Positions 14,341 through 27,144 of a stretch of DNA of 64,000 bases are shown in pieces. The stretch is from positions 89,044,411-89,108,410 of the forward strand of contig NC_092793.1 of the NCBI RefSeq assembly GCF_918797505.1, given 5' to 3'. The notes beneath the pieces are model-generated. The model was given only the letters and a program-made list of their open reading frames with translations, searched no databases and was not told where the DNA came from. Within the stretch, counting starts at the first letter, position 1. Every line of letters starts with the position of its first letter. Source of the DNA: Bemisia tabaci. Its lineage: Eukaryota; Arthropoda; Insecta; Hemiptera; Aleyrodidae. A program made the translations under genes and the position numbers.

Positions 14341-15290
14341 TACGTCAATCGGGGCTATTTGGGAAATTTTTTGCAGTTTTTTAGAATTTTCAACCAGAAA
14401 TCTCCCACTAATTTCAAAACAATAGAGCATATTTGGAAAGTTCTGACCCCAAAACATAAGAAATTAGGGTTGACTTATGTTACCTCCCCTTTTTTTTTGG
14501 GGGGGGGGGGGGGTAAAAATGTTGAAAGACTTTTCCCAAATTGCCCCTTGATGGGCATAATTTGGGAAATAGCACTAAAGCCATATGTTATGAGCTGGTA
14601 TCAAATAACCTCATACAGGGGGCTATTTGAGAAGGTGAACCAACTTTTTAAAAAATGTATTTGGGCGCAAAAACTGAAAACATTCATGAAAATATATAAT
14701 TTTTTTGTAAAGTAACATAGGGTATTGACAAAATTTGAAATCCCTCAAGAAAATGTACATTAAGTTCCCGAAAATATCTTTGAATATCTAAAATGAATAA
14801 ACAAATGAATGATAAAATTCTATGCTCTTCGGAACTTTTCCAAATGGCTCCTTGGCTTCCATTTGATTTCTCACTTCGCATAGGGTCTATACTTCCCAAA
14901 TTGCCCCAACACTAAAAAGATCTAATAATTCCTTAAGAATTCATGAAAAAAATCTGAAATTTTCAGGATATGGTCTTGACTATGATAGTAAATGACTGGA
15001 AAAATCAAAATTGCCAAATGAAGCAGTCGGTCCGGCTGGGATGCAAGAGTTGGACATAACCTCAAAAGATCACAAAAAGTAGTGATAAACAATATTGCTA
15101 TACTAGCACTCATGAAAACATCGGATTCGTTATTTGGCGACGTAGAGGTACTCTCTAAACCATGCAGATAGCGCCACCATACGCGAATAGTTTTATGAGA
15201 CAGTTGGATTGCACAGCATTGCCAACAATTATCTTTATCCGCTAATTCCCAAATAGCCCCGCATTTCCCAAATAGCCCCGATTGACGTAC
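14341..15290. mobile_element. MITE-like element, CGTCAATCGGGGCTATTTGGG ends, TA flanks
   Basis: Left end cgtcaatcggggctatttgg (14343 on) and right end ccaaatagccccgattgacg (15269-15288) are exact inverse copies flanked by TA. Motifs such as cccaaattgcccc recur inside (14535, 14895, 15250). No transposase frame. A run of G at 14500-14512. Likely TA-targeting, non-autonomous. Confidence 0.8.
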
Positions 15291-15394
15291 TAAGTAAATG
15301 AACTCAGAATTTGACAAGCAATTCAATTATATAACGGAGAAAAAATTGGGAGAATTCAACGTACCTATAGTCCAAAACACGTTGTACTAGAAAA

Positions 15395-15645
15395 GACGGC
15401 ACAGGCAGGAAACAGGCCAGGAGCACCCACTAGGTGGCGCTGCATTTCGCGGCGCAGATTACTCAACAAGTTTACAGCGCATGCGTAACCCATGTCGGCA
15501 CCAACCAAGTTCCTGGGATCAGTCTGATCAGCAAAGGTTGCAACTGTTCGAGAGTGTCCACCATTGTCATCTTGATATTGGCGTACCAACTGATTTTCGC
15601 AGTTTAATGTTGAGCTTAAAAAAAAAAAAAAATAAAAATAAAAGT
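15395..15645 (+). repeat. Possible retroposed sequence with A-rich tail
   Basis: A block of more balanced composition (15395-15610) ends in a run of 15 A (15617-15631) and further A-rich sequence. It has no tRNA boxes or known protein. The A tail hints at retroposition; identity unknown. Confidence 0.3.
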
Positions 15646-16371
15646 TCCTTAATTATCTTGTTTGCAGTTAATTGTCTGTTTCTAATTCTGTATCTCAAGT
15701 CAATGTCCACAATTTTAACCCGTATACGTCATTTTCTGCTCTAAAACTAAAAGTGCTTATTCCTCCTCTAGTACGTACACCTAAATGAAAGTCGTGCCTA
15801 TGAAGTGAGTGATTGTATTTTTACCAATCATCATTTATCGCAAATAAGTAGATAATTAACGAAATCATCTAATCGTAGGTAGACGTTAGGAGGTAAAGAG
15901 ACGCACAAACTGTGAAGAGTCCAAAAATGAATGCCACACTATGTTTTGCAAATAAAATCGATTCTAATGTTACTGCACTTCCGTGCAAACTTTGCGATTA
16001 CAACGTTTGCACGGGAATGTTCCGGAAACGGTACTTAATACATGGACGTCCACGTAGAATTACACGTTCCGGTACACGTTGCTTTCCACGCGGAAGGTTT
16101 CACGAGAAACGTGGAATTCTACGGTGTTGTCAACGTTGAAATTGTTATCTGGGCAGGTACTTCAGTTACACACATATTATGTCCATTTTTTTCTAAAAAG
16201 AGGAAATCTTTCATAACAAAGATTTTTTCTGTTAAATACTCCATATTCTGATGACAAATTCTGAGATCCCTAGCTCGAGTGACATTTTCTAAAAACTGAT
16301 CGTACTGTTGTTGACTGCTGTTCAGTCTTTAACCGGGCCCGCTCGTGCTTGCCGCGTCCAGATCCAACAGT
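15646..16371. other. Intron 3 stretch with short palindromes
   Basis: Positions 15975-16140 contain mutually inverse short words (gcacgggaatgttccgg, ccacgtagaattaca against gtggaattctacgg), possibly a small degraded MITE. Nothing else is recognised. Confidence 0.35.
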
Positions 16372-16566
16372 TCAAATGACTCGAAATGGTTTTATTATTT
16401 TGGAAAGTTCGATTTCACCATTCTTCTTTAGCTGTTTACCGTGATTGGTGAATAGCTTACGATCAAAATTACGGAGATCTAACGTGTAAACATTGTCAAA
16501 CATGCCAACTAGGCTACATAATTTGCTATTTGTTTTCCTGATTTCTCTATAGTATGGGATCATCAT
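16372..16566 (-). pseudogene. Fragment resembling a retrotransposon SGNH/esterase-type ORF
   Basis: The minus-strand frame of 64 residues includes NVYTLDLRNFDRKLFTNHG and GEIELSKIIK. This resembles the C-terminal end of SGNH-hydrolase-like proteins encoded by insect non-LTR elements, where an FTRHGLHLN-type motif carries the catalytic His; here HGKQLKKNG is the equivalent. The N-terminal Ser block is absent. Recognition is from memory and moderate. It lies opposite to the RT fragment on the right, so it is a separate insertion. Confidence 0.45.
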
Positions 16567-16689
16567 ACTGCCAAAAAAACTACCGAGTCATTGGCCATTA
16601 ATGACTTCATTACCAAATTCGTCTCAAGATTTTTAACTCTATTGATGTCTAAATTCTCGAAAAAGTTAAACAATTTCCTCATAGGCTTT

Positions 16690-17570
16690 AATTAGTTCAG
16701 TTCTATTTTAGAGATGGATGCATGTCTACTTGTTAATTTATTCCACCAATGGTGTGCGCTCAATGGCATGGCCATGAACGAGGTAAAAACCAAATTTATT
16801 GTTGTATCAAATAAAATTGATATTACCATTGACATTATTGTTAATGAAACAAGGATTGAAGAGTCAAAAGTACTGAAATATCCAGGGGTGTGGTTAGATA
16901 GTGATCTAAGTTTCGGAACACACATTGACAACTGTACAAGCAAAATTAGCAAAGGGATATTTGTATTAAGATACTTTAAAAAATTCTGTCAACTGAATAT
17001 ACTTATGTTGATTATTATTCACTAATTGTAGGACACATGAACTATTGCTTATTAACCTGGTCCTTCTGCTGTAAAAAGCGGACAGAAAGAATTTTTAAGT
17101 TACAAAAGAAAGCGTTCAGAATTATCTTCGGTCTGAAAAACGATGACTCATGTCGTGAAATTTTCAAAAACAAGAAACTGCTAACATTTCCATCAATGAT
17201 TATTTTGAAAAAAGCATCGTATTTATGCCAAAATGCCAACGAAATAAAAAAAACTGTCTGGCGTGCATAGTATTAACACTAGAAAAAAAAATAAGTTTCC
17301 TTTGCCAACAGACAACACCTAGTGTTTTAATGCCCTGCCATCTACCATTACAGATGTAACTAATATCAATGGTTTTTCTAGAAAATTAAAAAATTACTCA
17401 ACAGAGAAAACATTTTACTCAATTAATGAGCTTTCTGATTAGTGAATTAGTGATTAGTGAATTAAGATTAGTGAACTTTAATTAGCCAATCTAATGTAAC
17501 TCTTACAATCTGTTTGTTTATTTGACGCATCTGTTTGCCTATTTGAGCATTGTTGACAAATAAAGGAAAA

Positions 17571-17620
<50 letters not shown>

Positions 17621-17637
17621 TATTATTATTATTATTA

Positions 17638-17699
<62 letters not shown>

Positions 17700-17722
17700 G
17701 TATCATTATTATTATTATTATA
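16690..17722 (+). mobile_element. 5'-truncated non-LTR retrotransposon with (ATT)n tail
   Basis: Frame 16714-17025 reads WCALNGMAMNEVKTKFIV, then KYPGVWLDSDLSFGTHIDN, the thumb-side part of a jockey/CR1-like reverse transcriptase. A frame change near 17000 continues as IVGHMNYCLLTWSFCC and LQKKAFRIIFGL, also typical. Stops follow, then aaataaaggaaaat and a pure ATT tract. RT palm with the catalytic YxDD is not present. Inactive copy; its tail runs to within about 22 bp of exon 4. Confidence 0.85.
17571..17722 (+). repeat. (ATT)n microsatellite
   Basis: About 50 ATT units with a few breaks (17628, 17639, 17699). It is continuous with the 3' end of the retrotransposon fragment on the left and ends just before the exon 4 acceptor. 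Confidence 0.95.
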
Positions 17723-17744
17723 ATTAAATTTAATTTTATGTCAG

Positions 17745-17839
17745 GTTTCCCTGGAGGTGCTGGTCCACGTGGGCAACCTGGATTACCGGGAGTGCAAGGT
17801 CCACGAGGTTACCCCGGAGAAAAAGGAATTTCAATTGTT
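17745..17839 (+). CDS. Col4a1: Col4a1 exon 4
   Basis: 95 bp, the shortest exon here, phase 1 to 0. The acceptor is ttttatgtcag, only about 22 bp after a long (ATT)n tract that belongs to the tail of a non-LTR retrotransposon. GT completes the split Gly, then FPGGAGPRGQPGLPGVQG and GEKGISIV before the donor gtaagt. The final ISIV with the next exon's Gly makes a short helix interruption, normal for type IV collagen. An in-frame ATG at 17738 lies in the intron and is not a start. Confidence 0.92.
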
Positions 17840-18879
17840 GTAAGTGATATCAGATACTCTTACCAACCTCATGCAACGTTCTGCATCGTGAGACGTCAGC
17901 GGGGTGGTGATGAACTAATATGCACCGCATTTTGCAATGAAGCATATGTTGAAACCTCATGCATAAATGCACCCATCCTCACGGGTAATCCAATGAAATA
18001 AATTGATGGCAACAACGAAATGGAAGTTGTTAAAGGAATTTAAGTCATTACTTTGGCGATGCCACCATAAGTAGTTATTTTAGAACAGCAGGCGTAAAAA
18101 AGTAGCCTGCAAAGCAGCGGCTGAATCGAGCTAATTATGTTTTATTGTTTCATAAAGTGCGCGATCGATAATACATAATGTTATAGGTAGCACGCGCAAC
18201 TATTGCATACTTACAAAGAATACGAAAAATTTTGGGTCCTATAGGTACCTAAGTAAATTGACTAAATTTTGCGATTTCCGGAAACAATTTATCCGAGTCA
18301 TCATCCATATAATCACTTATGTGCTGAGGGGAACTAATAGTAAAAATAGAAAGGGCACAATGAAGAAAGGGAGCTGTAGAAGGAATGCCTGGTCTCGGCT
18401 GCGGCAGGACTGTTTCTTGGAAAACAGCGCAGCGTAGCGTAGCGAGAAAGTACCCATAAGAACTCATCGCACATACCCTCTAGTGCAATTTTTGTCTGCG
18501 AAATGCGCCATTGGAGTTTATGCTTTTGCAATAATAAGAATTGCAAGATGATTACCACCGAATTACCACATAGGCGTCTACCAACGAGTTCTTACACGCA
18601 GTACGTGTCCACACATCCAAAAACACGTTCACTTCTAAGCAGAAAGAGTTCTTATTTTTGAAAAATAAACTGTGCTTTCCTTTTTGCATAACGTCATTCA
18701 CGTGTTGTTTCAGAAAGTTGTCAGAAATAGTTGTTTTTTAACTGCTGATTGTAGTCAATATTGTTTTTCGTGGAACCACCTGCAACTGCGATACTTCTTA
18801 CCTATTGATATTATTGGCTGGTGGTGTAGAAGAACGTGGATTTTTATCTTAACCATCAAACCAAATCTGGTACTCATGC
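17840..18879. other. Intron 4, left part
   Basis: No gene or clear element is seen. The reading frame of exon 4 stays open to 18001 but loses the Gly-X-Y pattern at the donor. Confidence 0.4.
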
Positions 18880-21228
18880 AAAGGGGTGCGTGCAAAACGG
18901 GCCATTTGGGGCTCGGTGTGGATATTTTTGAGACTTGTCCTATTCATTCACCAAACATTGCCCCATATTTTCCAAAGGTTTCCAGCCCCCCCCCCCCAAA
19001 AAAAAAAAAAAATTGGGGGAGGGGGGGGGACGCCGCGGCGGGTCAAAGTTAAAAATCAGCAACATTTTCGCGAATTTGTAACTAAACCGAGAAGTTTTAA
19101 AAAAAGCGGTTTAAACGAGCGTTTCCAGCGTGACGAGAGCCTTCAGAAAATATAAACAGCGTGGGCTTTAGTAGACTTCAACTCGAGTTATCGTCTCCGA
19201 AGCGGCGGAACGCTACAAGAAAACCCTATTTTTTTTCACGTCCGGGCCGATTTAAAAAAAAAAAAGGCATTTTTTTATTTTGATGAAAAACTGATATGTT
19301 GTTTCTGACTCTCTGTGGCCCCTTTAGCATTTTACTGCATGCTGGGGAAAGTTTTGGTCGCGAGATATACGTGTGGAAAGGAGCGAAGGTCGGGAAAATC
19401 GGATATTTTAAACTGCGCGCGGTGACGGACCAGAGACAGCAACAATGCGAGTTCGGCCGAGGAATGTGATTCGCAGAACTAAGTGGGAGGGGACGTTTTC
19501 CATCCGATCAACGCCGCGCGCGCAGTTTAAAATAGCCGATTTTCCTAACCTTCGCTCCTTTCCTCTCTTATAACTCGCGACCAAAACATTTCCCCGGCAT
19601 GCGGTAACACAGAGGGTCAGGAACAATATATCAGTTTTTCAAAAAAAAAAAAAATGTTTTTTTTTTTTTTTTGAAATCGGCCCGGACGTGAAAAAAATGG
19701 GGTCTTCTTTTATCGTTCCGCCGCTTCGGAGGCGATAACTCGAGCTGAAGTCGACTTAAGCCCACGCTGTTATACAGGGTGTCCCAAAAGTCCGTACCCC
19801 CCCCTCGTAACTTTTGAACGGTTGGAGATAGAAAAACGAAACTTTGGGAATGTTTCTATCTTAAAGAGGACCATCTCCCAGGGGGGTCAAAATTTTTGTC
19901 CCCCCCTCAGGGGGGGCTCGGGGGCCCCCAACTTTTTTTTTTCAAATGGTAACCCCTATCTTGTGATACCTCATTCGAAAGAGCATAAGAAACTAAGAAT
20001 TTTGGCGCAAACCGCAAATCAATATCTTAATTTTTGACCGAGTTATGATAGGTCAAAGGTCAAATTTGACCTATTTTCAAAAAATCATATCTCCGGTTCA
20101 AATTATCGTAATGAAAAAAATAAAACGGGAAAATTTATCAAATTGTAAGCACTTTCAAGTAAAAATCACAGAAATTACTTCAAACTAATTTTAAGGGGGG
20201 TTTCGGACCCCCAAATACGTCATTTTAAAGGTCATACGATATTCTCGCGAAATGAGCCAATTTCCCCTTACTTTTCCTCAACATTATCTTAGTAAGTTCA
20301 AAATTAGTTCAACATATCGTTTTCAAGTCCCCAAATTTCGAACAAAGTTTTAAAAAAATTGAAATATAAATGGTTGAATTGAATCACCTTAAATTTCGTT
20401 TTTTGAACTTAGTTCGAAATTTGGGGACTTGAAAACGATATGTTGAACTAATTTTGAACTTACTAAGATAATGTTGAGGAAAAGTAAGGGGAAATTGGCT
20501 CATTTCGCGAGAATATCGTATGACCTTTAAAATGACGTATTTGGGGGTCCGAAACCCCCCTTAAAATTAGTTTGAAGTAATTTTTGTGATTTTTACTTGA
20601 AAGTGCTTACAATTTGATAAATTTTCCCGTTTTATTTTTTTCATTACGATAATTTGAACCGGAGATATGATTTTTTGAAAATAGGTCAAATTTGACCTTT
20701 GACCTATCATAACTCGGTCAAAAATTAAGATATTGATTTGCGGTTTGCGCCAAAATTCTTAGTTTCTTATGCTCTTTTGAATGAGGTATCACAAGATAGG
20801 GGTTACCATTTGAAAAAAAAAAGTTGGGGGCCCCCGAGCCCCCCCTGAGGGGGGGACAAAAATTTTGACCCCCCTGGGAGATGGTCCTCTTTAAGATAGA
20901 AACATTCCCAAAGTTTCGTTTTTCTATCTCCAACCGTTCAAAAGTTACGAGGGGGGGTACGGACTTTTGGGACACCCTGTATATTTTCTGAAGGCTCTTG
21001 TCTCGCTGGAAACGCTCATTTAAACCAGTTTTTTCAAAACTTCTCGGTTTTCGAGTTACAAATTCACGAAAATGTTGCTGATTTTTAACTTTGACCCACC
21101 GCTGCGTCCCCCCCTCCCCCAAATTTGGGGGGGCCTTTGAACTTTGGGAAAATATGGGGCATTGTTTGGTGAATGAATAGGGCACCACCCCGAGCCCCAA
21201 ATGGCTCGTTTTGCACGTACTTACCCTA
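18880..21228. mobile_element. Composite 2.3-kb hairpin element
   Basis: The outer arm beginning gtgcaaaacgggccatttgg near 18890 is mirrored at 21195-21222. Continuing inward, 19774 (cagggtgtcccaaaagtccg) pairs with 20950-20982, and pairing runs to a loop at about 20352-20405. Each arm is about 850 bp once a 617-bp insertion in the left arm is removed. Open frames of 71 and 160 residues on opposite strands share their C-terminal sequence because of this symmetry. No transposase is seen. Confidence 0.88.
19155..19771. mobile_element. 617-bp hairpin nested in the left arm
   Basis: Ends aacagcgtgggctt and aagcccacgctgtt are inverse copies, flanked by ATA on both sides (19152-19154 and 19772-19774). 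The opposite arm of the host hairpin reads straight through (tcagaaaatatacagggtgt in reverse complement), which is the unoccupied site. Inner arms include cgaagcggcggaacg and ggaaaatcggatattttaaa. Confidence 0.88.
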
Positions 21229-21237
21229 ATTTGAGCC

Positions 21238-21650
21238 CTCTAACTATCGTTGCTAAAAATATTCCATGCGGCTGATTTCGATGAAAAAATGACATGGAAA
21301 AATGGAACAGGAAATATTTCTGTGTGGCTGCTGGCGGCTCCGCAGGTAGGGGTTGGTGGAAAAGAGCCGCCCTCAAAAGGATTATTTATGGAAGTACCTA
21401 ATCCTTTTAGGGCCGCTCTTTAACCGTCCTGAAAAGATTATTTCAATACATAAATTATTTCTATTATTTATAATACACTATATTCAGGAATAATCCTGTT
21501 ATTGATGGCCCCTTTTCACCAACCCTAACCTGCGGAACCGCCATCAGCCACATGAAAAGATACTTATCCTGTTCCAGGTTTCCATGCCACATTATCATTG
21601 AGACCAACTCTATAGAAATCAGCCACATGGAACATTTTTAGCAGGAGCAT
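21238..21650. mobile_element. Small hairpin MITE
   Basis: Left gctaaaaatattccatgcgg and ggctccgcaggtaggggttg are mirrored on the right as caaccctaacctgcggaacc and ccacatggaacatttttagc. Arms about 170 bp, short loop near 21440. It follows the 2.3-kb hairpin directly. Confidence 0.8.
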
Positions 21651-22000
21651 ATACCTAATTGTGTGGTTTAAATTCCTGCAGAAACCCCTCATATTTAAAA
21701 GTGAACCTACATCTTCTATGGTACAGTCGTAAAAGATGATGTAAATCCCCGAAATGAATGTCGTGATACATGAATGGTCCTTTAACAAAGAGTAAGGCTA
21801 TTGTACAGCTGGGTCTAAAAGATGTACCCCTAGTTTAATTGAAGAGCAAAATCTCTAAAATCAAGACCATCTGGGACTATATTAGTCATGGGGATAGAAA
21901 CATTCGCAATAACGAGCATACTTATAATCTAAATGCAAAGTATCTTTCTACGCCATTCACTTTTTTTTAATTAGAGTAATGATATCAAAACTTTCCGTAG
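21651..22000. other. End of intron 4
   Basis: Nothing recognised apart from the exon 5 acceptor. Confidence 0.4.
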
Positions 22001-22791
<791 letters not shown>

Positions 22792-22988
22792 GTAGAGATG
22801 GGCAAAAAGGAGACCGTGGTGGAAGTTGCATAGGCTGCAGACCTGGAGAAAGAGGAGAAAAGGGTGACCGCGGTCGGGATGGTGCCGCTGGTTTACCCGG
22901 GACTCCAGGAAATCCTGGTGAGCGGGGTTACCCCGGAGAAGTGGGAGCTGATGGACTTCCAGGACCGCCTGGAATATCCGGATTGCCC
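22792..22988 (+). CDS. Col4a1: Col4a1 exon 6 (two-Cys interruption)
   Basis: 197 bp, phase 1 to 0. The acceptor is gcttaatag; the donor is gtaagt after CCC. Residues after the split Gly read [18 protein letters not shown], a non-helical break with two cysteines, then [10 protein letters not shown] and [13 protein letters not shown], ending GISGLP. Paired cysteines here match GGKCSSCRAG of Drosophila Col4a1. In type IV collagens such cysteines form disulfides within or between chains. GNPGER resembles the GxxGER class of integrin-binding motifs; that use is inference. Confidence 0.94.
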
Positions 22989-23159
22989 GTAAGTTGTTTT
23001 AAATTATAAATAGACATTATGGTTGGACATTGTGTTGTGTTATGTTTGTACGTTGCACATCAATACTCGCTCATTCTGATCCGTCATTCCTCCCGATGTA
23101 TTGAGATGTATCCTGCTTCATCCCACCATATCCCGTTGGAATAAAATGGCTGCATCCGA

Positions 23160-24108
23160 CTTGCGTCCCGTGGTCAAAAAAAATTGCACTTCCGTCCCGG
23201 CAGAAAAAAATGAGGGCGCATTTGCGTCCCGCGTTGAGGGACGGGGGCACTCACTTGCGTCCGGACGTATTTAATTCATTATACCTTTAGCTTGTAAAAT
23301 GCAACACTGCTTTCCAGGGTTATGAATTGAAGAACGTAGAATGAAGTAAATTTGTTTAAAAAAAAAATTGACAGACTTACATACGCAAGAAATCTCGGAA
23401 GGAAAGACGTATGTGCATTAGGCTTCGGTTGACAGGAAATCCCTTGAGATTATTTTTAGTTCAAAAATTTAAGTCTATGAACTTCCTACCATCATAACTG
23501 CTGAACTCTAGAATGATAGGATATGAATAGGAATGTTAGGATGTGAATATGAAGGGAAAATATATTATCTTCACCTGGTCGGCCCGAAACCAGGACTTTA
23601 TCAGGAAAGAAGGCCGTGGAAGGAAACTTTTATATACAGAAGTCATCGAGTGTAAAGAGCTCAAGTCATGTTAAAAACTTCACTTCGTCGTTCACCAATA
23701 AAAAATTGTCCTTTTTCTTGGTCAAAAATTTGATTGAATGTCAGCTTGATAAGCTTCCTCAACATTTTGCGGCAATGATAGAAAAGAGGCATCTGAAGAG
23801 GTGATCTACCTTTATGTATGTTTTTCCGAATATTCAGGTGATCTAGCTGTATGTAGGTATGTTTTTCCGAATATTCACTAAGCTTCGAGAATTGAGCACA
23901 TCAATGTCTGCCTCTTCTGAGTAACTCACGTGTAAAACACATGAAAGTGTAAAACGCATAGCGCAACGTTGCCAGAGTGCAATTTCTCTTGCTTGCACTA
24001 TGCAAATGATTTTACAGCGGGACGCAAGTGAGTGCCAGCCTTATTTACGGCGGGACGCAAGTGAGCCCCTCTGCCCTCTGTTGGCCTAAATTGACCGCGG
24101 GACGCAGG
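23160..24108. mobile_element. Hairpin-ended element, GCGTCCCGYGGTCAA ends
   Basis: Left end ttgcgtcccgtggtcaa (23161) and right end ttgaccgcgggacgcag (24091-24107) are inverted. Subterminal gcactcacttgcgtcc (23248) and gggacgcaagtgagtgcc (24018) also pair. The middle 700 bp are not palindromic and hold two copies of a gtatgtttttccgaatattca segment (23816, 23857). No transposase is seen. Confidence 0.75.
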
Positions 24109-24581
24109 GAATAAAATGTATTCAAGTTCATAAATTGGAACATTAGATACTTACCTATCCATAGGTATATTTAATCTCATTATTCTCATCTTATTCCATT
24201 CCTCCCTTTAAGTATATCACGATTAAACCCGGTGACGTCATTTTAGTTTTTCCAATAACAGTTTTTCATTGTTTAATCCATTGCCCGAGTAGGACGGAGA
24301 CAACGACGATGACGTCATCAGAGGAGACAGAGTTATAACATACAAAAACCATGATAATTTGTAAAGGAAGTTAGCAAAAAAGCCATGAGGGCGTCATCAA
24401 AGGATTTCCTTAGCTTTTCCAACAACGTTTTCTGATTGGCCAATTCATTGACCAAGTAGGGCAAAGATAGCTCCGCGTACAGAAAAATTGGCTTATACAA
24501 TTAGCTGCTTTTACGAGAGTGAGAAGATTTTCATGAAATGTGCATTGCAGCTCTCTGTTCTAAGCTTATGTATATTTTTAG
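24109..24581. other. End of intron 6
   Basis: Two diverged direct copies of a block containing tgacgtcat, ttttccaa and aatccattgcccgagtagg lie at about 24230-24330 and 24385-24470. Nothing else. Confidence 0.45.
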
Positions 24582-25276
<695 letters not shown>

Positions 25277-25445
25277 GGTGACAAAGGATTTCCCGGAAAC
25301 GATGGAACTCCAGGTCTACCGGGCCTATCTGGTCTGAAAGGAGAAAGTGGCATCAGTGTCAAAGGAGATAAGGGTCTAAGCGGACTGCACGGTCAAAAAG
25401 GAGAGAAAGGAGAACCTGGTCGCTATGGTCTGAAAGGAGAGCCCG
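25277..25445 (+). CDS. Col4a1: Col4a1 exon 8
   Basis: 169 bp, phase 0 to 1. The acceptor is tgaatgcag before GGT; the donor is gtaact within the split Gly. The peptide begins [16 protein letters not shown], has a short break at [12 protein letters not shown] (Drosophila has GIPGQSIKGEPG), and ends RYGLKGEP plus the split Gly. The frame stays open for about 70 bp into the intron, which is read-through and not coding. Confidence 0.93.
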
Positions 25446-25499
25446 GTAACTATGCTAAACTACTTAATGGGCCCCTAAAATTTGCTTTTTTATTTGATA

Positions 25500-25592
25500 C
25501 TGGCTGCTTCAGCTAGCTTCGCTCGCCTCCGCTCCTAGCCGGGAGGCTCCGCCCCTTGGACCCCCGATCACTCGCCTCACGAGTGATTAAGT
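25500..25592 (+). repeat. GC-rich dispersed motif, copy 1
   Basis: Contains ttcgctcgcctccgctcc, gggaggctccgccccttgga and atcactcgcctcacgagtga. Related copies stand at 37125-37240 and 41880-41995, same orientation. Each has a short palindrome of the cgag/ctcg kind. Function and class unknown. Confidence 0.6.
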
Positions 25593-26761
25593 ATGGGGTT
25601 TTCAAGAGCGGATGTCGGATTTCGGATTTTTGGTATCATCCGGACATCGACAGCTTTTTATCAGCTAAAATGAAGATAATCGGCACGGCGCACATGGGAT
25701 CGAGTTACGTAGTTAGAGAGATCGGACATGGAATTTTTGACCATAACTGCGTTTATTTCGTTCACATTTTAAATTTCAAGGGGAGCTTCTGGAAGACAAT
25801 TTTACGAGGAGAGCAATGAAACCAGATTTTAGAAGCTCAAAGTTGTGTATGAATGGAGTTATAAGCGTTCAAAGTTTCCAAATTTTTTCCGACCTCTCCT
25901 CTTGACTCGGTCCACTGTGCGGCGGTTCCTCAAAATTAAGGATCACAATTAAGGTTTCGCGCCTTACACTTTAATTTAGGTATGTGAAAGACAGAAGATT
26001 TTGAAAGCACCAAGTGAGTAGGTACCTAGATTACGTGGTGATTTATTAGGTACGTACTTTTGGAGCCTCAATTGGACGGACAAGTCTGCTTTAATTTAAA
26101 AATGTCCAGAGACCTCAAGAAATTTAAATCGCGCCAAAATTGCGAAAAATGATAGAAATTATGTTTAACGGCAGGTCACATCGCTATTTCCTCTCATTTA
26201 CTACTGATGTCTGTAAAAGTACAACTTGTCTCAATGTAGATTTATCGCTTGTTAACCACTGATAATATGAATGAAATTCAATTTTTTTATTCTAAAGGTA
26301 AAGTTCCGATAATCCTATTGTCCTCTCGGAGGAGGAGTAGAAAAACATTTGACGAAAGTTGTAGAAATCTTTGCTCGCTTCTGATTGGTGCCGAATGACA
26401 TACGGTTCTGCACGAAAACCAGGGCAGTGTAAAATGGCGGAAAAGGTGCGCTATTTGATCTGTGTAACTGTATCATCAAATGTGGCAACACACCATTTGA
26501 ATGATTCTTATCCCTTAAAAATCAAAGATTTAGTTCAATATTGCAATTATTGTGAACGAACACTAAACCTCATTAGAAATAGATTACCGGATAATCCATG
26601 ATCATGAGTAATAATTAGTGACCGAAAAATACTCTTCTCAAAATCAGAGTTGGACGCCTTTTACCGGCTGGATATATTCGGTCTTCAAAATCTCGCATGC
26701 ATATTTTGAAATATAACAGTGATTTTTCATATTTTTGCATGAATAAGTTCAGGGTCTTAAT
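25593..26761. other. Intron 8, unassigned
   Basis: Open frames at 25556-25819 and 26371-26601 have no recognisable domain. One internal reading starts MAEKVRYLICVTV at an ATGGCGGAAAAG, but no promoter, splice pattern or family is evident. Confidence 0.35.
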
Positions 26762-27064
26762 TAAGACGCGTTGTTTAAGTCAGAAGTGCAACCGCTGAGT
26801 TATCCGCTGAGTGGCTGAGCTCAGCCGAAGTGTTGTTAAACGTTTTCTGAGTTATCCGCTGAGGTAAGCAAAGGCCGCCATCTTCTCAGCAAAATCGCTC
26901 AGCGCTCAGCCTGGTTCCCAGGGCGCTTACCGCAGTTTTGCTGAGAAGATGGCGGCCTTTGTTTACCAACAAGTTTGCATCGTCGCTTAGCGGATAACTA
27001 AAAATGGCGGACTGACGTCATTTCATCGCTGACTTCAATTTCTAACTTTAACAACGCGTCTTTA
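26762..27064. mobile_element. 300-bp hairpin MITE, TAAGACGCGTTGTT ends
   Basis: Ends taagacgcgttgttt and aacaacgcgtcttta are inverted, with an internal stem made of aaggccgccatcttctcagc and gctgagaagatggcggcctt (second copy at 26939-26958). The tgagttatccgctgag word recurs three times. Non-coding, non-autonomous. Confidence 0.85.
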
Positions 27065-27144
27065 GGTATTTTCGTGTTTAGAACCTACGTTTTCGATCAT
27101 TTTACCCTGTGCTGTTAAATGGAGCGTTAATGGTGTTAGCGATG

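Noticed and set aside
17738..17744. ATG in frame just before exon 4 as a possible alternative start
   Set aside because: It lies inside the intron, overlapping the acceptor, with no promoter signal; exon 4 is an internal exon.
20718..21200. 160-residue minus-strand frame sharing its end with a + strand frame at 19822-20037
   Set aside because: The sharing is due to the inverted arms of the hairpin element; it is not a protein family.
25500..25592. GC-rich motifs as bacterial or symbiont contamination
   Set aside because: Copies are short, dispersed in three introns and embedded in host sequence, so a host repeat is more likely.
26371..26601. Frame with a MAEKVRYLICVTV start after ATGGCGG
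   Set aside because: Start context is suggestive but no family, splice pattern or promoter could be seen; the evidence is too thin to call a gene.
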